A stretch of 18,380 bases of DNA from Candidatus Curtissbacteria bacterium (GTDB lineage: Bacteria > Patescibacteriota > Microgenomatia > Curtissbacterales > GWA2-41-24): positions 1 to 18,380 of the forward strand of contig JAUYIQ010000010.1 of NCBI GenBank assembly GCA_030688205.1, in the 5' to 3' direction. The notes under the pieces are model-generated. The model was given only the letters and a program-made list of their open reading frames with translations, was not told the DNA's origin and made no database searches. A program made the position numbers and the translations under genes. Shown piece after piece: positions 12,644 through 18,380 of this stretch; position 1 is the first letter of the stretch, and every line of letters starts with the position of its first letter.

Positions 12644-13915
12644 TCATTGTGAGCCCCCAAATATACCACCACCTGTTGTCTTTGGAGAGAACGTAATTAT
12701 CTGTGTTCCTTCAGTAACCCCTTCAATAATCTCAGTCCTCGTTGATCCCTTCAGACCGATCGTTACGGGGAGATATTGAGGTTTATGATTCTTGTCCAAT
12801 ACTTGAACGGCTTTTCCCCCTTGGTATGCTTTAATTGCGGAGTTGGGAACGGTAAGGACATGTTCGTGTTTGTTTGCCTCGATTTCAATATTAGCGGTCA
12901 TTCCGGACGCCACTTCCGAGAGCAAATCTTGAACGTCAATAACAACATTATATGTTATAACTCCGTTGGTATTCGTTCCGTAAGTATCGATGGAGAAAAC
13001 ACTACCCTCAAATGTTTTGTCTTTAATGGCAGTAAACTCTACCGTTGCTTTTTGACTAATTTTAACTTTAGGGCGATCAACTTCATTAATGGCCACCTCA
13101 ATGGAGAGTTGAGACGGGTTACCGATAACTAACGCGGGAGAGGAAGAAACGGATGTTCCCGTGGCATTGGAAGAAGCCGTGGTAACTGTGTCTCCCGGAC
13201 GTATAGAAAGATTTCCGACCGTCCCGTCTGAAAGTGCGGTTACGACGGCGTCTTGCGTATTTTGGTAGGCAATCCAAGCGCTGTTGACCGCAGCCTGCGC
13301 CTGGTCAACGGTGTTTTTTTGGTTTTTCATGTTTGCTTCTGCGGCTAACCAATCATCCTGCGCCGTTGTAAATTGCGGCAGTATCCGGTTTGTTGTATTG
13401 GGGCTGCCATCAGTATTTTGATATGTGGAGTTTTCGGATAAATCTGTATATATTTTCCATTTACTAAACATCGTCGACTGAAGACTATAGTAAGAAGCAT
13501 TCGCCGTATTAAGGGTGTTTTTGGCTGCGAGATAGTTCGCAAGGGCTGTAGATTTTTCCTGAGGAGTTGCGGTACTTGTAACTTTAAAAAGATTTTCTCC
13601 GGTTTTTACAGCATCGTGGTCTTTTACATATACTTCTTTAACAATACCCGTTGTTGTTGAAAAAACATTCACCTGGCCCTGTGCTACCACGTTACCGCTC
13701 TCGCTCACAATCTCTGAAATGGTGTCGCGCGTAACAGAGGCCGTAGTAAACTGTTGTTTATTATTGCCCCGTAAGGGTGATGTTGTAAAAAAGAGGATCA
13801 CTCCCACCGCTATAACAACAATTGCCTTTTTTATGAGGGAAGCCTTTACAAACCAATTTTTAAAATCAACAATTTTAGCGAAAACGCCTCTTGCGAGATT
13901 CTCTAACAGGTTCAT
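12644..13915 (-). CDS. HlyD/MacA-family membrane fusion (adaptor) protein
   Basis: This 423-aa protein has a single N-terminal anchor (KKAIVVIAVGVILFFTT, about 29-45). The first lipoyl half-motif is GNVVAQGQVNVFSTTTGIVKEVYVKDHDAV. A long alpha-helical hairpin (about 115-215) is rich in A, N and Q. The second lipoyl half follows as DAVVTALSDGTVGNLSIRPGDTV, then beta-barrel and membrane-proximal domains ending in a glycine-rich tail, GGGIFGGSQ. It would couple the ABC pump to the cell envelope. The organism is probably without a typical outer membrane, as in many Gram-positive MacA-like systems, but that is inference. It lies one nt after marR and four nt before the ATPase start, so all four genes form one operon. 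Confidence 0.94.
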   Translation of the reverse strand: MNLLENLARGVFAKIVDFKNWFVKASLIKKAIVVIAVGVILFFTTSPLRGNNKQQFTTASVTRDTISEIVSESGNVVAQGQVNVFSTTTGIVKEVYVKDHDAVKTGENLFKVTSTATPQEKSTALANYLAAKNTLNTANASYYSLQSTMFSKWKIYTDLSENSTYQNTDGSPNTTNRILPQFTTAQDDWLAAEANMKNQKNTVDQAQAAVNSAWIAYQNTQDAVVTALSDGTVGNLSIRPGDTVTTASSNATGTSVSSSPALVIGNPSQLSIEVAINEVDRPKVKISQKATVEFTAIKDKTFEGSVFSIDTYGTNTNGVITYNVVIDVQDLLSEVASGMTANIEIEANKHEHVLTVPNSAIKAYQGGKAVQVLDKNHKPQYLPVTIGLKGSTRTEIIEGVTEGTQIITFSPKTTGGGIFGGSQ

Positions 13916-13916
13916 A

Positions 13917-14357
13917 TTATTTATTTTTTTCTTCCCATTTTTTAACTACATTCTCCATGATGTAAACCATTTTCTTTAAATCAGCTTCCGGCATAAAGGA
14001 AATTATTTCATTCATCTTTTCGAAGTGTCTGCCTTGAATAAGTTTGAGTTCTTCCTTGCCCTTTTGTGTCAACTTAAGTCGTGTGATACGACGATCATGA
14101 GAATCATCTTTTCTCGTGATCCACCCCGCATCAAAAAGCCTATCGGAGAATTTGGCAACTGCCGGAGATGACATAGCAAGCTCTGTTGCAAGATCGCCAA
14201 CAGTTACATCAGGATTCTCCTGCAAATAGCACATTGCCTGTATCTGTAAGAATGTCGCGATCTTTTCCTCGATGGGAACGTTTAATGAGGGTTTTGTAAT
14301 CCTCATCCATTTCCTTACAACAGTAATAAATCGCTGCATTAATTCTTGGTTTTTCAT
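13917..14357 (-). CDS. MarR-family transcriptional regulator of the efflux operon
   Basis: This 146-aa winged-helix repressor has the recognition region VGDLATELAMSSPAVAKFSDRLFDAGWITRKDDSHDRRITRLKLTQKG. Its last part contains the DRR beta-hairpin wing typical of MarR. The flanking helices form the dimer interface. It is the first gene of the operon, only one nt before the adaptor gene. It probably represses its own promoter until a ligand, perhaps an exported toxic compound, binds. A palindromic site overlaps that promoter (14372-14406). The start ATG is near 14357, with no clear Shine-Dalgarno sequence. Confidence 0.95.
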   Translation of the reverse strand: MKNQELMQRFITVVRKWMRITKPSLNVPIEEKIATFLQIQAMCYLQENPDVTVGDLATELAMSSPAVAKFSDRLFDAGWITRKDDSHDRRITRLKLTQKGKEELKLIQGRHFEKMNEIISFMPEADLKKMVYIMENVVKKWEEKNK

Positions 14358-14371
14358 AAGAAGACCGATAT

Positions 14372-14417
14372 TATCTAACTCAAATAGAATCTTACTATGT
14401 TAGATATTATTAGTCAA
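14372..14417 (-). promoter_or_regulatory. Promoter and candidate MarR operator of the efflux operon
   Basis: Read on the minus strand, TTGACT (14412-14417), a 17-nt spacer and TAAGAT (14389-14394) form a good promoter. TATCTAAC lies at 14399-14406 on this strand and GTTAGATA at 14372-14379, forming an 8-bp inverted repeat with a 19-nt gap that straddles the -10 box. A MarR dimer bound there would block RNA polymerase. The leader is about 25-30 nt, so this operon is not leaderless. Confidence 0.72.
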
Positions 14418-14690
14418 GGACTACTTATTGACTGCTCTACTCCATTTATGGAGGTACAAAGACACTAAAAACTCCCGCAAGGCGAAAGACGTTTGCAGAA
14501 TTTCTTATTGTCAAAGTGCTACACGATATAAGAAAGGGGGGATGACATCCTCACCCGAAACAAACTCTCAATGTAGCGCCAGCCACGAATTTCTTTGAAA
14601 ATACCTGGGTGTGCTACCTGACACACCTCTAAGGTGTGAAAATTTCTAACTTGTAGCTAGCGCAATAAGGATGTACAATACATACAATAT
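14418..14690. repeat. Intergenic DNA with a diverged third copy of the duplicated block and a hairpin
   Basis: No gene is supported here. ACGTTTGCAGAATTT (14489-14503) resembles the noncoding end of the 178-bp block. CACGAATTTCTTTGAAAATACC-like sequence at 14584-14605 continues that similarity to 3596-3616, and on to the 3650 region. CACACC-TCTAA-GGTGTG (14622-14638) is a perfect hairpin. The two matching parts are separated by about 80 nt of unrelated sequence. Confidence 0.55.
14651..14679 (+). promoter_or_regulatory. Promoter of the nucleotidyltransferase pair
   Basis: TTGTAG (14651-14656), a 17-nt spacer and TACAAT (14674-14679) predict a start near 14686, about five nt before ATG 14691. 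The stretch TAAGGAT.TACAATACAT.TACAATATATG resembles the promoter of the RHH-PIN pair at 6036-6069, so the two TA-like units share a promoter type. Confidence 0.5.
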
Positions 14691-14882
14691 ATGCAAACAC
14701 TTATGAAGCAAGCGACAATATTACGCAAGATGAGCGGATTGCAAAGATTGGAGCAGGCTCTTTCACTTTCCGATTTTATCCGCGAGTTAGCCGCGCAGAA
14801 TATTTTATATCAAAACTACGGACGGAAATTGTCACAAAAGGATCTTCTTACTAAACTGCGTGCCCGACTAAGTTCTACCTGA
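14691..14882 (+). CDS. Small partner protein of the nucleotidyltransferase (putative antitoxin-like)
   Basis: This 63-aa, mostly helical protein contains LQRLEQALSLSDFIRELAAQNI. The pattern RL..A..LSD..REL recalls the small proteins found just before DUF6036-type nucleotidyltransferases (recalled, not searched). It ends three nt before the next gene and is surely co-transcribed with it. In such pairs the small protein may restrain the enzyme, but that is inference. The start could also be ATG 14703. Confidence 0.68.
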   Translation: MQTLMKQATILRKMSGLQRLEQALSLSDFIRELAAQNILYQNYGRKLSQKDLLTKLRARLSST

Positions 14883-14885
14883 ATT

Positions 14886-15425
14886 GTGGGACAGCGAGAA
14901 ATACTAGTACAAATTATTCATGTCTTGAATCATCACCGGATAGAGTATCTACTTACCGGAAGTCTAGCCGTTTCCTACTATGGATTTCCCCGCGCCACTC
15001 ACGATATTGATTTTGTGATCGAAACCACACCTAATCAACTGGGTAAAGTTAAGCTGGCAATTTCGGATTTAGGACCAGACTACATAGGTGAAGCTTTAGA
15101 TTCCTCTTTTTTTAATTTATATCATGCCGAAACAGGTATAAAAATAGACCTTTGGCTGGTCAGTCCGGATGAATTTACAACCAAATTCAAGCGAAAACAG
15201 ACAATGCGGGTTGGAAGGCAAACGATCAACTTGATTTCCCCGGAGGATCTTATTTTAACTAAGCTCAGGTGGTGTAAGGAAGCTAAAAGTGAAAGACACA
15301 TGCGTGATTGCGCCGGAATACTCGAGGTTCAAAAAGGTAAACTGGACATGACGCATTTGCGCAAGATGGCAAAAGAATTTGAAGTCGAATCTTTATTTCG
15401 CGAAGCTGGAGATTATCCTGTATAG
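14886..15425 (+). CDS. Nucleotidyltransferase-fold protein (MNT/AbiEii-like)
   Basis: This 179-aa protein has YLLTGSLAVSYYGFPRATHDIDFVIE (residues 20-45). There the GS pair and DID triad belong to the nucleotidyltransferase active site, and IKIDLW supplies the third acidic residue near 84-88. ISPEDLILTKLRW follows, as in many AbiEii- or DUF6036-like proteins. It probably transfers a nucleotide to RNA or protein, and together with the 63-aa partner it looks like a TA pair. The GTG start lies three nt after the partner's stop codon. It sits in the position that the GNAT gene holds at the parallel locus 3439-4820. Confidence 0.85.
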   Translation: MGQREILVQIIHVLNHHRIEYLLTGSLAVSYYGFPRATHDIDFVIETTPNQLGKVKLAISDLGPDYIGEALDSSFFNLYHAETGIKIDLWLVSPDEFTTKFKRKQTMRVGRQTINLISPEDLILTKLRWCKEAKSERHMRDCAGILEVQKGKLDMTHLRKMAKEFEVESLFREAGDYPV

Positions 15426-15521
15426 CGAACGTCCCTCATGGTGGAGATTAGACTGTTAGGAAGCCATTTACAAGATGTCCTCTTTCCCAAATTTTTCACT
15501 CTACTTAACTCCGGAATGGAG

Positions 15522-15580
15522 AAACGTACGTAATTTCTGATATTCTAACTTGTATAATAAATGGTGTAATATTCATGTAT
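15522..15580 (+). promoter_or_regulatory. Orphan copy of the hicBA promoter region
   Basis: These 59 nt align to 4299-4357, including AAACGTACGTAATTTCTGA and TAACTTGTA. The -10 is altered from TATAAT to TGTAAT, so the promoter is probably weakened. The hicB reading frame is gone after the first few bases. Confidence 0.75.
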
Positions 15581-15706
15581 AAACTTCCATGGGCTAACGC
15601 CCATGGTTTTTCTTCCGCCTTGTGCTCCGCCTTGTGCTCCGCCTTCGGCGGAGTTTATTTGTATTGCTTCATCCACGACCTTACGGTCGTGGTTTTCGCG
15701 TCTTGG
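15581..15706 (+). mobile_element. Palindrome-rich mini-element (IS200/IS605-like or MITE-like), replacing hicB
   Basis: Two 8-bp perfect hairpins with 4-nt loops mark the ends: CCATGGGC-TAAC-GCCCATGG (15587-15606) and CCACGACC-TTAC-GGTCGTGG (15673-15692). Between them, TCCGCCTTGTGC is repeated twice (15614-15637), leading into CTCCGCC-TTC-GGCGGAG (15637-15653). Subterminal hairpins of this kind are what IS200/IS605 transposases read, but there is no transposase here. It lies exactly where hicB residues should be. Confidence 0.55.
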
Positions 15707-15840
15707 AATAAAAGTTACTCCGACTTTTCATCATGCCTAAGCTCCCTAAGATTAGGCCCAGAGATTTGATAAGGATTTTTGGAAAACAAGGATACACTAT
15801 CGATAGGCAAAAAAGGGAGTCATGTTATTCTATACCCTGA
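15707..15840 (+). pseudogene. Decayed hicA copy with the last hicB codons
   Basis: 15707-15836 is nearly identical to 4570-4698, the end of hicB and the first half of hicA. ATG 15733 opens MPKLPKIRPRDLIRIFGKQGY. A sixth A in the run CAAAAAAGG (five in the intact gene) shifts the frame, and the protein ends after 35 codons. The catalytic GSH region is out of frame. The homology stops near 15836 and an unrelated sequence begins. Confidence 0.9.
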
Positions 15841-16138
15841 TCGATTCAAAATTGCCGATGCTACAGAGCATATGCCCTTCCCCGATAGTTCATTCGACGT
15901 AGTTTTAGCCTGTCTTTCTCTACCAAATTATGCAAGAAACCCGCAAGAAGTAATTAATTCAATACTGGAAATGATAAGAGTTGCTAAAGAAAAAGTGGTT
16001 TTCACGACCTCTTTTCCCGATATTAGCGCTTTTCCTATTCTTCCCCCATCCGGCCATATTAATTGTTTACCCTGCCAATCGACTGCGTATCCGCTTATCT
16101 TTTTGACTCTTCAAGAACTAAGGATGCCAGCTTCATGA
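15779..16138 (+). pseudogene. Methyltransferase fragment fused to hicA remnant
   Basis: The open frame starts in frameshifted hicA DNA (TTG 15779) and then reads FKIADATEHMPFPDSSFDVVLACLSLPNYA, the post-motif II to motif IV part of a class I SAM methyltransferase (Methyltransf_11-like). EVINSILEMIRVAKEKVVFTTSFP follows, as after motif IV. The motif I glycine loop that binds SAM is missing, so this is a truncated gene. Whether the chimera of 119 codons is made is unknown. I treat it as a remnant. Confidence 0.72.
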
Positions 16139-16344
16139 TGGAAATCACAAAGGGATCAATAATGTGCTGGTTTGCTCTGCCACAGGAAAAACCCGCTCAG
16201 TTTTTAGAATACGAAGAACCGGGGACTTTAGAAGTTGGCGGCAAACAAATTCCGGGAGTTTTGTGGCAAATGATTAATCAACTGGAAAACGGACAGACAG
16301 ATAATACCGCCATTCGTATTGTCGATATCGGCGAGGAAATTTGA
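16063..16344 (+). pseudogene. Out-of-frame continuation of the methyltransferase fragment
   Basis: After about 16060 the coding look passes to a second frame (16063-16344), which reads SAYLFDSSRTKDASFMMEITKGSIMCWFALPQEKPAQF and ends IRIVDIGEEI. Joining the two frames would give a continuous C-terminal half, so a frameshift is likely. Alternatively, 16135 (ATGATGGAAATC) is the start of a separate small protein of about 69 aa. I do not recognise that tail. A 40-nt repeat starts 12 nt after its stop. Confidence 0.5.
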
Positions 16345-16355
16345 CATTCGGAAAA

Positions 16356-16395
16356 GACCCCAGATCGCCCTACCTGAAAAAATGTGATTGTCAGA
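16356..16395 (+). repeat. 40-nt post-gene repeat, copy 2
   Basis: It shares 33 of 40 bases with 9981-10020, including the last 17. As with the first copy, it follows a gene of methyltransferase type, in this case a broken one. Confidence 0.8.
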
Positions 16396-16448
16396 AGGCT
16401 GTTTACCAAAGATCCTCTTGTTTGATCCTTTGCTGTAGAAATTAATCA

Positions 16449-16486
16449 TTGACAAAAATTAAGAAATATTGTTAAATATGCTTAAT
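16449..16486 (+). promoter_or_regulatory. Promoter and candidate operator of the RHH-RelE pair
   Basis: TTGACA (16449-16454), a 17-nt spacer and TTAAAT (16472-16477) form a promoter. ATTAAG (16458-16463) and CTTAAT (16481-16486) are inverted arms around the -10 box, suited to RHH binding. The predicted transcript starts near 16484, so ATG 16487 would be leaderless. Confidence 0.65.
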
Positions 16487-16765
16487 ATGTCTACAGTTAC
16501 TATTTCTCTACCTGGTCAGATTACTAAAAGAGTCGACAGGGAGGCAAAGAGGCAAGGCTTTGCTACACGCTCTGAATTTATAAGAAGTTTAATTCGAAGA
16601 TATTTTAGTTCTGGCGATTCGACATTTGAACCTTTCACCCCTCGTCCTCTCAGTGAAATTGAAGAAGAATTAAGAAAAACCGGAAAATATAACAACAAGT
16701 TTATAAAAAGCGTAGTAAGAGGTTTAAAGGATAATTCATCTTTCTATGAGGATCGGACCTCTTAA
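16487..16765 (+). CDS. Ribbon-helix-helix antitoxin
   Basis: About 92 aa. STVTISLPGQITKRVDREAKRQGFATRSEFIRSLIRRYF is a clear RHH domain with a T-R-S-E-F turn. The C-terminal half (FTPRPLSEIEEELRKTGKYNNKF) would bind the toxin. It is probably the antitoxin of the RelE-like protein that follows, and it represses the shared promoter. Earlier in-frame ATG 16478 and TTG 16469 overlap the -10 region and are unlikely starts. The toxin gene overlaps its last 20 nt. The pair is AT-richer than the glycosyltransferase after it. Confidence 0.92.
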   Translation: MSTVTISLPGQITKRVDREAKRQGFATRSEFIRSLIRRYFSSGDSTFEPFTPRPLSEIEEELRKTGKYNNKFIKSVVRGLKDNSSFYEDRTS

Positions 16766-16994
16766 GCCAAAGCTACTCAAGTATATAGCTAGACATGGTT
16801 TAATTAAGAAGCTATCAAAACAAATCCAACTTTTTGAGGGGAATCCAAATCACGTATCACTAAATACAGAAAAACTAGAACCTAAAAATTTAGGATTATA
16901 TTCTTTTAGAATCGACCGTAAATATAGGGCTATATTTCATATGCTTTCACCAACTGAAGCAGAGATAATTGACATAAGTGATCATTATCAATAA
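16746..16994 (+). CDS. RelE/ParE-superfamily toxin
   Basis: This 82-aa basic protein has the compact RelE/ParE/YoeB fold. The helix pair is KLLKYIARHGLIKKLSKQIQLFEGNP, followed by strands GLYSFRIDRKYRAIFHM and EIIDISDHYQ. The R-Y-R-A-I-F pattern and the C-terminal D-H-Y are typical of the family's catalytic and end positions. It probably cleaves mRNA on the ribosome (RelE-like), and a ParE-like gyrase action is the alternative. It overlaps the antitoxin gene by 20 nt. It looks complete. Confidence 0.88.
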   Translation: MRIGPLKPKLLKYIARHGLIKKLSKQIQLFEGNPNHVSLNTEKLEPKNLGLYSFRIDRKYRAIFHMLSPTEAEIIDISDHYQ

Positions 16995-17140
16995 TTTAGA
17001 AGGAGAGTAAATTTAGGTTTCAATCAAGTACCTGTAAAAGTTACAAGATATTGTGAGCACCGATTGAATCAGGGCCAGTCCAACCCACACGGCGTCACCC
17101 CAGAGCGACAACTGCGAAATTCTTGTGGGTATGTGATTTT

Positions 17141-18380
17141 ATGATTAAGTTTATTCGGATTTTTTTAGTTCTTTTGGTGCTGGGGAATTTATTTTTAGCC
17201 GCCTGGTATGTCCTCCACCAAGACATCTATTTTTATGCCGATATCGGCCGTGATTTTTTGCTTTTTGGGGAAATTGCCCAAAAAAAACTTGTCTTAATCG
17301 GCCCCCGCACCTCAACCGCCGGGCTTTTCCATGGACCATTATGGCTTTACCTGAATTACCCCGCCTATCTTCTGGGCCAGGGCAATCCCCTATTTGTCGG
17401 CTGGTATTGGATTTTAATCATCGCCGGAGGCTTGCTTTTAAACTTTTGGGTAGCCAAAAAAATATTTAATAATTTTGTCGCCTACCTTTATGTTCTACTG
17501 CTGTCCATATACATCGTTTTTGACGCGAAATCGCTCATTCATCCTGACGGCGCTTTACTGCTTTTGCCTTTTTTCTTTTTTCTTTTCGTGAAATATGTTG
17601 AAACACTTAAGTTTCGTTTTCTGGCCGGCCACTTTTTCGTCTTGGGTCTTTTGGCCCACCTTGAGATGGCGCCGGGACTGCCGCTTATTTTTCTTTCATC
17701 GCTGGCCGCTTTTTACATTATCTGCCGAAGGGGAAAATTTTCCCATCTGGCGGCTTTTTTGTTTCTTGCAGTTTCGCTTTCCAATTTTATTATCTTTGAC
17801 CTTAGGCATGATTTCCTTCAGGTCAAATCAATAATCAGGAACCTTTCGCCTTCAAGCGGCGATCCAAAATTTACCTACGGGTCTATTATCCTGGAAAGGG
17901 TCAAAAATATCACTCACCTGCAGCTTGTTCGCAACGGGCAAGATTTAAGTAATTTACTCTCTTTCCTGGTTTTTTTCGGATTAATCTTTTGGCAGATAAA
18001 AAACAACAAATACAAAACGGTCTACGTATGCTTTCTCTACTTTTACCTTGGTTTTTTTGCTATATCGCTTTCGCAAAAACATATTATCTTAAGCCACCAG
18101 TTTCTTCCGTTTTTCGGTCTGATTTTTTTGATTTTTACTTCTCTGGCAACCTCAAAGTACGGAAAGATTTTTTTGATTTTTTTCTTTTACGTTTATTTGA
18201 GCAACTTCAATTACACATTGAGCTATCTTGGCCAATCCCAAAATTTTTTCGGGAAAGACAAAAATTCATGGAACTTTCTTTTGAATATGTCGCGTAAAGT
18301 TTACGAATCAGGCGACAAAGAATTCGGATATTTCGTTTATTCGCCGGATGTTTTCGCCTACGAGCCGCGTTATGCTATGT
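17141..18380 (+). CDS. PMT-type membrane glycosyltransferase (incomplete at window end)
   Basis: A continuous frame of 413 codons runs from ATG 17141 past the end of the window, so its stop codon is not seen. It has an N-terminal signal-anchor and at least eight hydrophobic segments. YADIGRDF at residues 32-39 is the first-loop acidic motif of the GT39/ArnT-like (protein O-mannosyltransferase-type) family. TSTAGLFHGPLWLYL and HPDGALLLLP also fit. It would transfer a sugar from a polyprenyl-phosphate donor to a protein, lipid or glycan outside the membrane. Composition is GC-richer than in the TA genes just before it. It may mark the end of the island, with ordinary chromosomal genes beyond. 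The promoter is unclear. Confidence 0.85.
   Translation, partial: MIKFIRIFLVLLVLGNLFLAAWYVLHQDIYFYADIGRDFLLFGEIAQKKLVLIGPRTSTAGLFHGPLWLYLNYPAYLLGQGNPLFVGWYWILIIAGGLLLNFWVAKKIFNNFVAYLYVLLLSIYIVFDAKSLIHPDGALLLLPFFFFLFVKYVETLKFRFLAGHFFVLGLLAHLEMAPGLPLIFLSSLAAFYIICRRGKFSHLAAFLFLAVSLSNFIIFDLRHDFLQVKSIIRNLSPSSGDPKFTYGSIILERVKNITHLQLVRNGQDLSNLLSFLVFFGLIFWQIKNNKYKTVYVCFLYFYLGFFAISLSQKHIILSHQFLPFFGLIFLIFTSLATSKYGKIFLIFFFYVYLSNFNYTLSYLGQSQNFFGKDKNSWNFLLNMSRKVYESGDKEFGYFVYSPDVFAYEPRYAM

Noticed and set aside
1..18380. CRISPR array or rRNA gene
   Set aside because: No regularly spaced direct repeats and no rRNA-like sequence were seen on either strand.
1..18380. Reassigned TGA codon as in Gracilibacteria
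   Set aside because: TGA ends several intact genes of normal length, such as hicA and the second MFS gene, so it is a stop here.

Overview
The window looks like an accessory island in a small-genome bacterium. Several things suggest Candidatus Patescibacteria (CPR), perhaps the Microgenomates side, but this is inference: very compact genes, many tiny toxin-antitoxin (TA) pairs, a PMT-type membrane glycosyltransferase with an ADIGRD motif, small secreted or coiled proteins of no familiar family, and many promoters whose -10 box lies only 6-9 nt before the start codon. TGA is a normal stop here, so the genetic code is the standard bacterial one (not the Gracilibacteria code).

Layout. A tRNA-Gln(CUG) gene (70-143) opens the window. 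From there to about 17.0 kb lies a mosaic of one- and two-gene units. They are: an AT-rich MFS exporter between inverted GC-rich repeats (494-1663); a 90-aa orphan (1892-2164); a predicted membrane-anchored extracytoplasmic protein with a possible RlpA-like domain plus a small helical partner (2277-3562); a GNAT acetyltransferase (3690-4139); hicBA (4355-4820); an AHSA1/SRPBCC protein (5017-5397); a SET-domain protein (5486-5950); an RHH-PIN TA pair (6067-6715); a GrpB-family protein (6769-7290); a second MFS exporter (7373-8539); a zone of gene remnants (8656-8959); a Rossmann, methyltransferase-like protein (9084-9974); and a second GNAT protein (10098-10667). A minus-strand operon follows, marR - HlyD/MacA-type adaptor - ABC ATPase - MacB/FtsX-type permease (14357 down to 10697), which forms a drug- or peptide-export unit under MarR control. 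Then come a 63-aa protein plus nucleotidyltransferase pair (14691-15425), a decayed second hicBA with a palindromic mini-element and a methyltransferase fragment (15522-16344), and an RHH-RelE TA pair (16487-16994). A host-like membrane glycosyltransferase (17141 to the window end, incomplete) closes the window.

The most notable signal is how the mosaic is built. The last 20 nt of the tRNA-Gln gene recur at 5971-5990 and 6726-6745 and bracket the RHH-PIN pair. An 18-nt repeat with core GACCGGCC sits 0-9 nt after three unrelated genes, and a related 40-nt repeat follows two more. A 178-bp block is duplicated at 3439-3616 and 8836-9013, with traces near 14.5 kb. Two loci share flanks but carry different cargo. 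There is no integrase or recognisable transposase in the window. Together this suggests a cassette-type island downstream of a tRNA whose mobilising enzyme is elsewhere or lost.
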